Origin: Phoronis australis
Taxonomy: Eukaryota > Phoronida > Phoronidae
Assembly: GCA_002633005.1 (NCBI GenBank)
Contig: NMRA01000035.1
Location: 1,185,657 to 1,247,656, forward strand
DNA: 62,000 nt
Reading direction: 5' to 3'
A program made the translations under genes and the position numbers. This document shows positions 11,071 through 23,929 of the stretch, in pieces. How positions within the stretch are numbered: the stretch's first letter is position 1; every line of letters starts with the position of its first letter. The notes under the pieces are model-generated. The model searched no databases. It worked only from the letters and a program-made list of their open reading frames with translations, and was not told the origin of the DNA.

Positions 11071-14067
11071 TGAAAATAGAATACTTAAATGAGCACGCGC
11101 AATAATCGCACGTTCAACAAACCGCATTGTACTGTACGTATACGCTACGAAAAATAAGACACATAATTTCCATAAAAATGACATCTTAATTCAATGAAAT
11201 ATTTCTCTCATGTCCTCTTACTTGTAAATCACCGATCTCCAGTTTGAATGCGGGTATCGTGTCGTCAGGATCTTTGGCTTGAGAATTATATTCAGTTACC
11301 AGTGGTAACCTACTTTAGCAGACGATAATTTCCCGGTCAAAGCTTAGCGTGAAAAAAACGTGTTTTAAGCTATAATAGTTGGTAAACCTTAATTTATAAA
11401 TTCAGTTTATTTCTATTATATTTAAGTTTTCAATTGGTTTTGAGTAAAAGCATTATTTGACAAAAATAGCCCGGCTTTTCTTAAAAGGTCACGACCTCCG
11501 ACTCCGGGCCTCTGACCTAGAAAGTAGTTACAAAGCCGTGGAGAGTCTATATATATCAATAATTTTAGAATAATACGACCATGAATTAGTTGACAGGTCA
11601 ATTGTTTGTTATACTTTCACCGTTTTTTATGATTTCTGTATGAGATTTAGCCTCACAAATATGATTAAATGCGTTTGATTTTTCAGTTGAACTGTAGCCG
11701 CTTGAGGAGTCCTTCAGAGTGTTAACATACACGCCTTCAAAAAAGAGTACCGGTACCACAGCTGCTGCATGTGACAAAGGGCTGTGTATGCATATATGTT
11801 GTGGAGCTTCGTTCCTTTTTTGTATAACCACATGACAATAAAACACTGTCACTCACTATCTGCAAGCAAGACCTTTACCAGCCCCGTGTTGCATGGGGAA
11901 GGATTTTTTTGCCGCATAAGAAAACACAATATGAAGCATAGTGCTCAGGAACCAAGTTGATTCAGTGCCCTATCTGCGATCAATGTTTCACGGAAAAAGT
12001 AAGCCTGAGGACACTCCTTGTTGTAAGTTGTGAATGGGTCATGCAAAGAGTATGCCTCCTTCTACAGACATGAGAATCAGACTCACCGTGAATCAAATTA
12101 TTCAGTCCAGTAGTGAAAGTTGTTAATTCACGAAACTTTATTCAGATTTACAGAATTTATGGTTGGTAGTTGCCTGGTGTGATAGTATTTTGACGTTTTG
12201 TTTTGAACCTTTTTCCTATTTGTGTTATTTCAGCAGCATCTTTAACAGTTACAGAACCAGTGCATTTTTGTTGTGGAAGGGTACATTTTAATGGTCACTC
12301 TATGTGTCATTGGGTGATTCTTACATACAATTGTTAAGACCAATTAATATTTTAAAAGAAAACTATATCTCTGCCATAACTGTAGAAACTGTTTTCATAT
12401 TGTTGTTGATACCCTGTGAGAGAATTTTATACTATGAACCGGTCCGAAATAGATTGTCTATAATTCAGTGATGATTTAGTCCAATACACTCCAAAAATAA
12501 TTCGCAGGAAATGTACACTGGATGTGTTATGTTGATTTCTCTAAAGCAATGTTTCATATCTTTCTTTTCCGTATGACCAATTTTGAGGTATGTGTGATAA
12601 AAGATTAATAACATTATAGACATGCTTTAATATTGTTGTTGATTTCCTGTGTAATCACTACATTGTGTCTTGAAGTGATGTTAAAGACAACATTTTAACT
12701 AGAACGTTTTTGAGAAAATCACAATATAGTAGGTGTATTATATCTTGCCTCATCCTTTTTCAATGTCACGTTAAACTGGAGATCATGAACTGAAGATGCA
12801 CTCAGGACCAATACTACAAAACAGAAGAGTCAAACATATGTTGCATATCCAAGCCACACAAGTGCCACAAGTCAATCTGTTAATCTCTGTATCGATAATA
12901 TCAGTAAAACATCCAACAAAATATCACCCGTTTTATCAGCAAAACAGTTAACACTATTTCTGGCATTTTTTTAAATCCCAGACGTTCATGAGCGGTAATC
13001 TTTGAATCACCTCACGAATGGTGTTGCCGCACTTTATTCGCTCCCCACAGGCACGCTCATCATCATTCTTTAACTTCACTGGCGTACAATCTTGCAAGAA
13101 GAAATTTAGGGGGCATGGCCCCCTTGACCCCCCTCCTAAATCCGCTTCTGCTTTCATCTGCATCAACAATTTGTATACTCCTGGCTTACACGCCACATTG
13201 AAAAATTGCTGGGTGAGTCTTAGTTTAGAACCCTTTGTTCCACTTGGTTTCGTCTAAAAGTATGTCTGTATTTCAAAACCCAGATAGGGTGTACTTTCAC
13301 GCACTGATCAATCTGTTCGTTGAAGCTCGTCTCAATAATAACAGTGAACGTGTTTCCTGAAATGAAAATAAATTCATTTGTGAAAATATCTATAATTAAA
13401 ATAGGGCTTGATGTACATGAAGTCGCTCATTTTAATTTAATGGCAATGCTGTGATACTGTTTAGTTTGGAAACGAAAGTAACAGTAATGACTCAAAATGT
13501 GATTAATTCATTGCACCACACTTATTTTATAACCCTTTTCACGTTTTATAAGTAAAAAGTTCATAACTGTTCGGCACACCACGATGCGTTCTCGATCGCA
13601 TAAACAAAACAAAAATTTGCGTTTCCGATCGCTTATCTTTGCGTTCTCGATCGCATCATTCAACGGAAAAGTGTCGAAAAATCAGAGATCCTGACAAAAC
13701 TACGAAAAACAAGCGTTGTGTTATATTTTCACAAGTCACTTCTTCATAACTTCATGGTCAATTTATTGATTTAGTGCCAAAAATAACCGCAATTTGCCAA
13801 AATGACATACAAATCCCCTTTGACTCAAGCGATGCCTCGTTCAACGTAACTTATCTCCAATAATTGAAACAGACACCAGCCCAAACCTCTACCTGCCCTT
13901 CCTCAATGTGTTACGCCTTGAACTCATGTCTCTGTTTTCACACTGGAAGTAAAAACAACGTAAATTCATCAAATTTACTCACCTTGCCTGGTTTCGCTTC
14001 TCGCAACCGGTTTCGTTCTCGATCGCTTTCCGGTCGTTCTCGATCGCGGGTTGGCCGGCGTGTACTA

Positions 14068-16616
14068 GTGATAGCGACACTCTTATGTCGGAAGTGACTG
14101 TGTAATGTACGCAACAAGCGTTTTTGTGCGGTTTTTGAAACAAACATAAAAATCTAAAAATTGTGCAGTTCTTTGAAATAAACAGGCCCTTTTAATGCAC
14201 ATAGCTTTAATTTGCGGTATCTCATTGGTAACAATATTATTCGTCGACACTCATTTCGTATACACAATAAGCAAACAGAATCATGTGTCGTGTCATTTGA
14301 GTGAGTGCAGTGCCCAAAAATAGTGTCGTGTCAAAATAAATACAATTTTATATGAAAGCATATTACATGCGTATTTTAGAACAATCTAACAGATTTTCAT
14401 AACCTGCAGAGTTGCCGAAAATACACAATGACCGTACTTATGTCCATTTCCAAAATCCCCAGTACCAAGTACCAATCTTGCCCCTCTTTATCATACAAAA
14501 ACGTTTACAATTTGTTGAGTAATGCTAGCCAAACTTCATCAAGTATATCCTTCCCGGCTTCTGAGTTTTAAAACGGAACATATGACAAGCGAATTTCTGA
14601 ATGACATGGCATAAACAAGGTTGAAAGGGTAAGGATAAAAAAACGTATTCAGTATTGCAACTCAGCTTTTTGATACGTGTGTGGCTTTGATGCCCTGGCG
14701 ATGATTTGTCATTCCCGCAAGCATGACAAAGCACATTTCTTTGTACACGTATTAGAAGCAGTGTTAGCGATCCCAATCACACTCGTGTCACAGAAACGCG
14801 ACAGAGCAAGCAAGGTAAGGTTCAGTCCGAATGTTTCTGCAAAGTTGTGTCTTGCATTAGTTTCTGAGGTGTCAATATTCACCGACTCAATCAACGATTG
14901 TCCTTAGAATATTTGGCCTCGCTCGGTCATTAAAAAACAAGTTTATTTGAGCTAGATGCAGCTGGGTCAACGTTATCGGGCACAACAGTACGCATGATAG
15001 AGGAAAATGGGTCAACGCTCACCATGTAATGTCGAAGGCTAGTCAGTTCAATAGCGTCCCCGTCTTGAGTGATCATACCGTCTATAGCAATGAATACGTA
15101 TGCTACATATGTAATTATGGGCGGAGCAGCACTGAAAAAGTGGAGGGGGAGGGGGCTACAGCCCCCAGCTCCCTATGGTGTGCGCTGCCCATGGACAGGT
15201 TTTGGTTATAAAATGAGTTTTACAATAAATGTGTGCATGGTAAATTTTACTGGTGAAATGGCAAACAATTGTTCTTTTAGGTTGCCTCTGTAGATCTCCG
15301 ATGTTTTAACGATTTCGAATAGACAGTAATTTAAGCGTTGAAAATATGTGACTCATTTGACAAGTGAGCAAACGAATCACAAAGAAAGAGTAGACTATTT
15401 TAAGAAGAGAGCGCAGTTACCGAGGTAAATGTGCTGTTTGTATGCTTTTGCGTTTATCTTGGCCGATCAAGGCACTATGCTATTTTGATCAGTGCGTGCC
15501 TTGATCAGAATCACAGTTTTATCGCAGTGTACGTGCGTCGGCGAACGTAAGTTTAGCTTTTTTAGGATTATTTTAGAACTAAGATGACCCTAGAATGCAA
15601 TACAACGTGTAGTCTTATCGGATGGCGATAAACGTATTGACAGTAATACATGTTATTTCCATCATTGCTATGAATGTCTGAATCTATTGTGAGTAGGCCT
15701 ACGGGAGTATCAAAAACAGCTTTAAATATTACACGAATTTGTCATTTACACTGACTTCTACATCTGCTAACGTAAGCGAGGTCAAGATACCTCGGACTCC
15801 ACTGTGTGCAAGGCTAAGACGGAGTTAATCGAACGTTCCGAGCACGGTCATAAAAAGTAATAAACAAGTCTGCCTATCCAAAGTATATCAAAAGTATAGG
15901 GGGCAAGAGAAAGAGTCAAAACGATTGCAAAGCAAGAGGCTCTCTTCAGAAGAAGACCCTCACCAGCGTTTCGAATTATGAAACTGTTTTTTGAAAATTA
16001 TACACTTTCAAGAACTAAAGGTTTCCACAAATATGTGGAACATAAAAATTATATGCGAAATCAGTGTTCAAATCATAAAAATCAGTTCACCATCACTGAG
16101 TTTACCCTGCTTGACTGACAAGGACAACAGTCCACGCTTAATTATCTTTCCCTGAAGTGCTACAAACAGCACAAAAGATACGGGAATGAGCTGCCAGGAG
16201 TCCCTGGATAATGAGTCGATCCAAGGAGTGTTTAATGTAATTTGTGACGTGACGTTAGTAACTGTACGTTTATTGTTATGCGTATTTAGTTGTTATTGTT
16301 CATTTATTCTAATGCCAATGTACTTGACGCGTCTCAGTGAGCCTTTGTTGCGTGGGCATGCAGGCGCGACTGTATGTGTCGTGCACTTCGATAGCGACAG
16401 GCTCCAGAGAAGGGTGTGTTTCCTTCCTTCTTTGGCAACTATAGATTGAGCGTATGTAATTTCGAACCGAACTTTAATGTACATGTATGTGTAAGGTGAA
16501 ATACACATTTTGGTGTTCTTTGGAGATTTCATCTGTTACAAATTGACAAATTCATGTCGTGAAACCGCTATCTTACTTTTGACGTGTAAAGACCTTTTCA
16601 TTTCACTTTCTTACAG
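14068..16616 (+). other. 5' flank of GST-1 (shared with copy B)
   Basis: This is duplicated sequence upstream of GST-1, closely matched by 28970-30930, so it probably holds the promoter and untranslated first exon. Copy A has about 220 extra bases at 14150-14360 and another block near 15.6-15.85 kb and 16.24-16.54 kb relative to B. A good donor (GTAAGT at 15547) ends a possible leader exon, but its copy B counterpart is weak (GTATAG). No coding exon is seen. Confidence 0.4.
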
Positions 16617-16630
16617 TTCCAAACTTAAAA

Positions 16631-19155
16631 ATGCCGAAATACGAGCTCATGTACTTCAACGGGCGGGGACGTGCCGAAACCGCCAGATACCTGTTTGCCC
16701 TTGCTGGTGTTGAATACACAGACAAGCGAGTTGGAGGCGAGGAGTTTCAAAAAATGAAACCGGGTAAGTTAAAACAGCTGCAAACACGCCTTCCACCACA
16801 GAAAGTAGATTTTTGGTTTAGGCCTTTTAACCGCTATGAGATTTGTGTCGAGTTGTTCCATAGTCAAAATGGGCGTGTTTTCAGGGCCTTGAAAGAACGG
16901 ATCATAGACATCACAGTATAAGTGTAACGGACAGTTCGATATTGATCGGTTTCTTCCTATGGTTATTTTATCACGGCGTGTCAGTTCATGAGCCCAACAT
17001 GATCTCAACGATCTGCCTGTTCTTTGCAAAGCCACACTAACTCCTCATCTTAGTAAGGAACATGTGAGACATATTTTATATGTGCTCACCCATGGGAGGC
17101 TCGGGGGACTCGAACGACCCCCCATTTGGCGAAGTTGGCCGAAAAGTCCGTCTCTGAGAAATACTGAAAAACTCCGAAAATATAGAAAACCAGACAAAAT
17201 TCCATTGAAAAGGCAGGACCTACCAAAATTCGGCGAATGCTCAATTCATAGCTCTGAACGTAGGCTACCCCGTGAAACTTAGTAAAAGGTCCACATTCTC
17301 AAAAATTCGAGCCCCCACTTTTTAGGCTGGGAACGCGCATATTTTACAGCGGTAAGTGGTTTCAATCAAAAGTTTGCTCACTGGACAGAACTGAAACGCC
17401 TCCTCACTGCTGTGGTTCGAAACGGGCCGTCTTTGCCTTTAGCCTTCTTCAGAAGACTTTGTAGTGCGTTTTCAAATTTCTTCCTTTTTTCCCATATAAG
17501 TGCACAGGGAGATAACTCCTCCGTGATGTGTACATTTATAGTCAACTACCTGGGGTTATACTTGACTGAAACAACCCTGTGTTGATGCTTCACCTATCTG
17601 CAGTCTCATGACATCGACTACTTGTTATGTCGTCATATTCATGCAGGAAAAAAACTAGGCAAAGCGCTGTTATTGGCCAAAACGAAAATGTGATTGACAG
17701 TATACAGGACAATTAGGAGTTTCTAAAATGAAATCATTACAAAAATACGGAATAATAATGTTCTTTCATAGTAATACTATGGCAGCCACTATGTTGGGCA
17801 ATTATTATAATATAACAAGTTTTAGTAGTTTCCATCAAAGAACTTAATCGAGTCATCTTTTCAAAAATTATTGTTTTATTGCAGATTTGTTGTTCAGTGG
17901 GTTTCCCGAACTGAAAGTAGACGACTTTCGCTTATGTCAAAGTGGGACAATAGGCAGATACCTGGCCACGGAATTTGGTGAGTACTTATATTAAATGGTC
18001 TTTGAAAATACTGTCTGAAACTCAAATAATATTTCAGTGACGTTTGCCTTGACATAATGACCTACTGGTCGTTTAGGCAGTACCCTTAATAATTTATTCT
18101 CCGTTTCTTTCAAATGTAAGATTGATGCATTCTACTTTCAGGCCTGATGGGAAGCTCCAAGAAAGAGCAGTTTACCATTGACATGATAACGGGGTGTCTT
18201 GATGACATCACTTCCCCTTTGATAACCATAGTTCATGAAAAAGAGGAGGCAAGAAAGGTAAACCGTTTCGTTATCATCCTGAATACACGTCCTTATAAAT
18301 CATGATGTGTGCAAGAAAATTATTCAATTAAAAAGAAATATGGTTGCAAAGTATTGTAGTATACCTTCGTTTTGTAGGCGGATTTAATGGCGAAATACGT
18401 GGAAAAGTTACCAGCGCTGCTGTCAAAGTTGGAAAAAATGCTTTCAGCAAATAATGGTGGCAATGGTTGGTTCGTTGGAAATAAGGTATTTTGTTAGATT
18501 TGTTTTATATTCTCTGCATTCGCTGGTCGCAAAACAAATACATAGCTCACTTACTGCGAAAATAACGAGATTACGCTAGACTATGCAAAATCTCACGAGT
18601 GCTTACGAGTATGCTCGAGACCTTCATAACATAACCAACAAAATGGCGGCCACTGAAGTGATTGGAATGTTGAATTATGGGGTAACATTCAGGAGTTATG
18701 GGATATAATTCAATGTCTCCGTTCCATTAACAAAATTTTATCGCCACTATTGCATGGATAAACGGAACTGAGCCAAATGCACTTTTCAAAACCTCAAGCG
18801 ATGCAAAAGTGACCTAATGGAGTTCTACGGTGACCGAATATTAGCTTGAATGTTCTGGAAAATTGCCCTTTGACGTTAAAAGTTCTTGAGAAACTGTTTC
18901 TTAATTAAATTAAGTAGTAATTTATTCTACAACCGATCAGTTGTGACCTGGAACCCAAGAAAAATATAATTTTTATCGGTGCTTTTTTAGCCATCGCTTG
19001 CCGACGCACACGTCGTCAATGGCCTGTCCTGGCTGAAGGGCCCTCCAGAGGAAGAACTCAAGAAATTCACAAAGCTCACAGCCCATATGCAGCGCTTCTA
19101 CGCGGAGCCAAAGATTGCTGAGTGGATTAAAAAGAGACCTGAGTCCACTTTTTAA
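16631..19155 (+). CDS. Sigma-class glutathione S-transferase (HPGDS-like), GST-1
   Basis: Coding exons: 16631-16763, 17885-17977, 18142-18257, 18378-18485 and 18991-19155, giving 204 residues. All junctions are GT-AG with phases 1,1,0,0. The ATG is chosen because an acceptor ends at 16616, leaving 14 untranslated bases, so a leader exon lies upstream. The protein starts [16 protein letters not shown]: Tyr8 is the glutathione-activating residue of sigma-class GSTs and Arg14 is kept. Residues 1-75 form the thioredoxin-like domain with cis-Pro52 and the Gln63-Ser64 glutathione-binding pair. Residues 76-204 form the helical domain, with Asp96-Asp97 of the metal-binding loop of vertebrate haematopoietic prostaglandin D synthase, and an N-capping box S-L-A-D at 152-155. 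Compared with the human enzyme as I recall it, Trp39 is Phe, Lys50 is Gly and Asp93 is Gly, so prostaglandin D synthase activity is uncertain. It should be a cytosolic dimeric GST. No lesion is seen. Confidence 0.95.
17079..17339 (+). mobile_element. MITE (GCACCCAG family) in intron 1 of the GST-1 coding region
   Basis: A 261-bp non-coding element with short imperfect inverted termini (TATGTGCTCACCC at the left; GGGAACGCGCA at the right) lies between two copies of TATTTTA (17072-17078 and 17340-17346). Related copies lie in the same intron of GST-2 (about 31368-31614) and, in the opposite orientation, of GST-3 (about 48165-48422). A lone end resembling it is at 45309-45331. Confidence 0.7.
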
Positions 19156-19226
19156 ACATTCTTAAAACTATTGGGTTTAATGTGTTGTTTTATTTTTTGT
19201 AGGAACAATTTGACATAATTTCATTC

Positions 19227-19232
19227 ATTAAA
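19227..19232 (+). promoter_or_regulatory. ATTAAA poly(A) signal of GST-1
   Basis: Common variant hexamer 72 bases after the stop codon. The aligned site after GST-2 reads ATTAAC, so GST-2 probably uses another signal. Confidence 0.45.
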
Positions 19233-22200
19233 TATTTTGTTGAACTAGAATGTTTACTTATTTTTTATTGTTAGGGTTAGAGTTTACATCAATCTTTGGA
19301 CGTTCGTTGCTTACCAACACGCTTCTGTACTGAGAAAGCTGTGCTCATGAACAGAGATTACACGTTCAAAATGCACATGTTCTATCCGGTAGGCATAGAG
19401 TGTTGAGACGCAGGGTTTCCTTTAAGCTTGTTTTGTTCAAAGCTACACCTTCATTCTGCACAAGATCTATCACGAACACATCGATTATTTGAAGTAAAAT
19501 TAGTTAAAGAACCAACAATCCAGTTCGGATCTGTTTATTTATTTCTTTTTTAATTTTACATAATAAAACACCTGCGGTAGTCTTAAATGAAAGCTACAAG
19601 TAACGTGGATTATAGCCGTTTATAAGCTCACTTTTTACGTAAATGATCGATACACAGCTAAATCGGCCTGCCAATTTTACCAGTAGTGAAGAAGGTGATA
19701 ACATACACTCTCTCAGTGCTACGAAAGGTAGCACTGTCGAATGTTGTTTAACATGGCTTCTCATTGGTTAAAGTAATGCAACCGACGGTCATAACATTCA
19801 GTCATTCCCATTGGTTGAAATCTGGGAAATCCTTTCAGTTTACTGTAACGTAGTATGGCGACCACCTTTGCAATTTATTAAAACGGGCAGTGATCGAAGT
19901 AAACAAAATCAAAGGAACCACGATCCAGTGGATTAAGTCCAAACAAGTACACTGCATAAAGGCTTGTGCAGGTGGTGGCGATGTGATCGGTATACTTCCG
20001 ACCAAGGCATGCGCATTGATGCCCACACACGGAATTCCGTGTGTCGTTCATCATATTGCTACAGGGCCACTTTTCAGTATAGGTAGCGCTGTGTCAGAGG
20101 GTAGTGATAACACTGTTCCTTCGCAGCGCCCTCGCGTGACCAGATTGTCTCTCCAAATGTCAACCTCATGACACGGGGAACTTATGGTATGGAGGCACTG
20201 TGCCTGGTCGAATTAATTAATCGTCCCGTGTTAACAAGTCATGGGGGTGTTGCTTCTGTTGAACTTTTCTACAAGCCATGCAAATGACACCTTTGCTAAA
20301 TTGTTGAGTGGACTGACTGCAACGCATAATGGGTTCCAATCTGACTTCAGCCAGCAGGTACGCAGTTATCAGTTCAAAAAGCAACGTTTTCTCTTAGCCT
20401 TTAGTGGGTAAAACACCGGCCAGTTTTACAGCCATCTTCGACGCATACCTTCACGCAGTTATAAGAAAACATCACCCTTACACACCCTGTCACAGCTCAC
20501 TTCAACAGTACACATTTCATAAATTCTTTGTTCGCCAGCTCACTTCCTTTTGTTTCATTTTAGTGACAAACGTAACTGAGTTTGAAGATTTCGGATCTCG
20601 GATATTAACCAATCAAAAATTTGTATGCGGCTACGTCATAGTCTCGCTGGTTCCCTGCATGAACACGCAGGTATCATTCAGTAGCACGCGCTTTATCAAT
20701 GCTTGCTGTAACCTCGGCAGTCATTGGTTAGCTTTACAACAAAGAAAAAAATGTCGGACTATGAACAATTTTTAACCTTGTCATGCAAGTGGCAGAAACT
20801 ATTTCGTTTCTGCAGTAATGTTTAATAGCTGCGTGCTTAAAGCAGGCATACAAGTACAATAAACACACATTTGATCGACGTCACCAGTCTATTATTCATA
20901 CCGTGTGAGCAACCTAAACAAAAGTCGGCGACAGTAGAAAGATGCACTCCGAAAAGGCGCAACCCCAGTTTTCTGGGATTCACATTTCTTGAACATGAAT
21001 TAAGCATCAATTTGTCTGTAGAACACACCACATTTACACACCCTCCATCAATCATGTCAGTTTCTTTGCGTAAAGTGCTACATGTTGAGAATTCGACCAG
21101 CCAATTAGAAACACCGGTGTAAAAAATTTCCCGAAGAAAATTAAATGATACCTGCTTGCTCTCTACCACCGTCATAGTCTTTGCAAAGAGCCAATGAGAG
21201 ACTGCGTTGGACTTAACATTAAAAATGCTTCTGCTTGAACCAAGGCATGATGGTCAATGTAGGCAGCAGTAAAAGATGCACACAGATAAGCCAAACGTTC
21301 ACAAATATTTGACTCGTGACCTTTCTATAAATAAGTATTTACACTAGTAACAAACACGGTACAAGCTGACACACCGTGGAACAGAACTGACAATGCCGTG
21401 GTGTTATCGAAAAACGAGAAGTCAGAAAGCGAAAGATATCAGTAGTAGATGAAAATATCAATATTTTCGACACAAGTCTCCTCCCAGTGCCATTTCACCA
21501 AAAGCGCATCAACCGAAGACATTATATCGTGATCTGAGAAACGATGTGAAAATGAACCAATCAAATTTAGTCGTTTTCAACTTATTCTTGTTTGGAGACC
21601 TCTAAGGAGGCGACCATAGAAACTCGGGTCAGTCCATTTTTCAACAAAGTTCACGACACAGAGTCAATTTTAAACCCGCAGTGCACATGACGCGCGTTAC
21701 TCATTTAGGACATGTTTTTGGTCTTCAGGGGGCATTTTAAAGAAATTCCAGTTATTAGGGCACTAAAAAGATGTGCTCGCAAACTCACGCTTGAGGAAGT
21801 TTAAGGTAACATAAGAAAATCTTTATTGAGATTGCCAAAAGTCATCTCATTTGGAGACAGGAAAAGACCTTACACGATTTTCGTTTTTTAGCCATCTAAA
21901 CAGAGCGAAATGTGGTTTTGAATATAATTAGGCTCTACTGAAATTATCTCAAACACGAAATTAACTTTGAGGTATGTATTGAGCACTGTTTAGCTAGCAC
22001 AGGTGAAACTAGGGACATCCCATTTCACACTGTCGAGTGTTTTGATTCAATTTTGTCACGCGTTAAAAAAGTACCAGTCGTGCAATAAGGGCCAGTTAGC
22101 ACATTTTGCTCTAAATGGGTACACCGTTGCCGGGATTTGCTCCAAGCTCCCTCACTTAGACTTCTACATTGATTTTCTTCAGAAGGAGCATGTTTACGAT

Positions 22201-23020
22201 GTTTAAAAACAAGACATATTGCTGGTCATTGTAATACCGCAGTCACTTGTGTCAACTGCGGTTAATCGTACAATACTCGAATGCATTGTAGTCACGGATG
22301 CAGAACCTCCTCCTTTGTGTAGATCAACCCTGCTAACGCATGTTATTCCTTTCGTGATAGTTATTCTATACCGTTAGTCTACGCTCAAATCACGTGTCGA
22401 AAGTTTCTGTTCTTAAAGTAACATAGTCCCAGGAATTTATGGCTATATTCTTCGCAAATAAACAAATTAAACCGCTTTTACGCCAAAAACCGCAGTTTGG
22501 GAGATTGTTTTGGGTACGATTGGTTTTTTGAAGATGTGATCTTTGGCCAGATCAGTAATACAACAAGAACTGTGGTGTCATTGCAATTTTACCTAATAGC
22601 GGATGCCTGAATAACGGCAGCCAGTCAAAGTTACCCGAAATCGAGGTGGCGACCTCACCATTCACTTTAATTTGTGTTTCGTTTAAAATGACCGACGGAA
22701 GCATAGTGTATTGCTGGCCAAAGTCGGCGACAAAAATTAAGCGCTAATTTACGTGAGAAAAAGAGTTGAATATCCAACTCTAAAATAACACTTGGGAACG
22801 TCATCGTGGAGCACTGGCCTGCCGTTAGAGACGAGGTGAACATTTTCAGAAATGTCGAGCTCTGGTACACAGCCTGGCGGGATTGCATTTCTCCCCCGTG
22901 TTCCAGAGATATATTGACGTCCATGCTTACTTTTGATTGATAGTTAGCGTAAACCTGACGTTGTTCCTTTTGAAAAGCTTTTAACGTTACAAATCTGAAT
23001 TTAAAACCGATTGAATACCG
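19233..23020. other. Duplicated intergenic sequence downstream of GST-1
   Basis: Non-coding sequence matched by 33480-37530. It contains the hairpin-bearing repeat at 19714-20105, also found near 40.68 kb. No gene was recognised. Short frames such as 20404-20775 are not conserved as frames between the two copies, which argues against coding. Confidence 0.5.
19714..20105 (+). repeat. Dispersed repeat with terminal hairpin, copy 1
   Basis: It begins with a perfect inverted repeat CAGTGCTAC-GAAAG-GTAGCACTG (19714-19736) followed by about 370 bases shared with 34021-34385 and 40676-41056. The copy at 40.68 kb lies outside the recent duplication and shares no flank with the others, so this is a mobile or dispersed family. 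The class is unknown. Confidence 0.65.
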
Positions 23021-23089
23021 CGATTGGGAGGTCTGTGGGAGAAAATTAATTGATCGCAGTGAAAGCTGTACTCCATGGGAGAGAAATCA

Positions 23090-23492
23090 TCATCATCAAC
23101 TGCCACCTGATAAAGACCTACAACTTCACATTCTTCCCCTGTCAAACCAAGACCTACTCATCTTAGGTGACTTTAATGGTCACTCACCACGCTGGGAATA
23201 TAAAGACATGAAAAGAAGAGGAGAACGAACTGAAGACTTTATGATTGACAACTGTCTCATCCTCATCAACAAGCCGGACAATAAGCCAACCTGCCTGTCC
23301 CGAGCTTGGAAGACGACAAGCACTCCAGACCTTGCCATAGCCACGGAGGACATCCAGAAAACATGCAATAGGGTTGTTGCAAACCAGTTAGGAGGGAGCG
23401 ACCACCTACCAGTCCTACTTAATCTCTCACTACTAGAACAACCCTCCGTCACAAGAAAAGAGCCTAGCTGGAACCACAAAAAGGCAAACTAG
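23090..23492 (+). pseudogene. LINE endonuclease domain remnant
   Basis: After a frameshift near 23108 the frame reads through an LILGDFNGHSPRWEY segment (the GDFN catalytic motif of exonuclease-endonuclease-phosphatase enzymes), a T-P-D-L-A-I segment, and G-G-S-D-H-L-P-V, the SDH motif that ends this fold. A stop follows at 23490. The catalytic Asn, Asp and His of these motifs are visible. The N-terminal half is mostly missing. Confidence 0.8.
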
Positions 23493-23929
23493 ACGAAGTT
23501 TAAAAAACTGACAAACACATTCTGCAGAAAAACCACCATTGACTCAAAGCAAGACATCAACATCAATGTCAGGCGGCACGCCAGAGCATTCCAAAGGGAA
23601 GACGAAGAGACTACAAACCATACTGGAGTGACCACCTGCAAAGTCTCCATGACCTAGTAACATCAACCAGAGAGCAACTTGAAAAAGACCTAACCCCGAA
23701 AAACACAGCAATCTACAACCAAGCAAGAGCTGCATTTGATGAGGAAAAAACAACAGAAATCCGCAAGTCTTGGCACGAAAAGACCATCTCTTTAAATATG
23801 GAGAAAGACACAGGGAAACTCTGGCAGCTCACAAAGACCCTAAACGACGACCACCAATGTACCCCAAGAGCAACGCTCCTACAAGAAAATTGACATACTT
23901 AAAAAGAGGCAAGAACAACAAACTGCCAG

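Larger units (their letters stand above)
10362..14062. mobile_element. 3.7-kb DNA transposon with TIRs and TACTA target duplication
   Basis: The ends are long imperfect inverted repeats of about 50 bp. The left end starts CACCCCGGCCAACCCGCGAT, and the right end reads the same on the other strand with few changes. Direct repeats TACTA flank it at 10357-10361 and 14063-14067, and copy B near 28960 has a single TACTA and no element, an empty site. The motif GCGATCGAGAACG occurs twice at each terminus (10377 and 10398; 14.01-14.05 kb inverted) and again as variants near 10.79-10.85 kb and, inverted, near 13.58-13.65 kb. No transposase frame is visible, so it looks non-autonomous. Five-base target duplications occur in Transib-like elements, but the terminal motif does not let me assign a superfamily. 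Confidence 0.8.

Noticed and set aside
12954-13196. Frame with Gly/Pro-rich peptide inside the 3.7-kb element
   Set aside because: Translation of a GC-rich repeat motif (GGGGGCATGGCCCCC type) seen elsewhere, not a protein.
20404-20775. 123-codon frame downstream of GST-1
   Set aside because: The paralogous stretch near 34.7 kb has frameshifts relative to it, so it is not conserved as coding.
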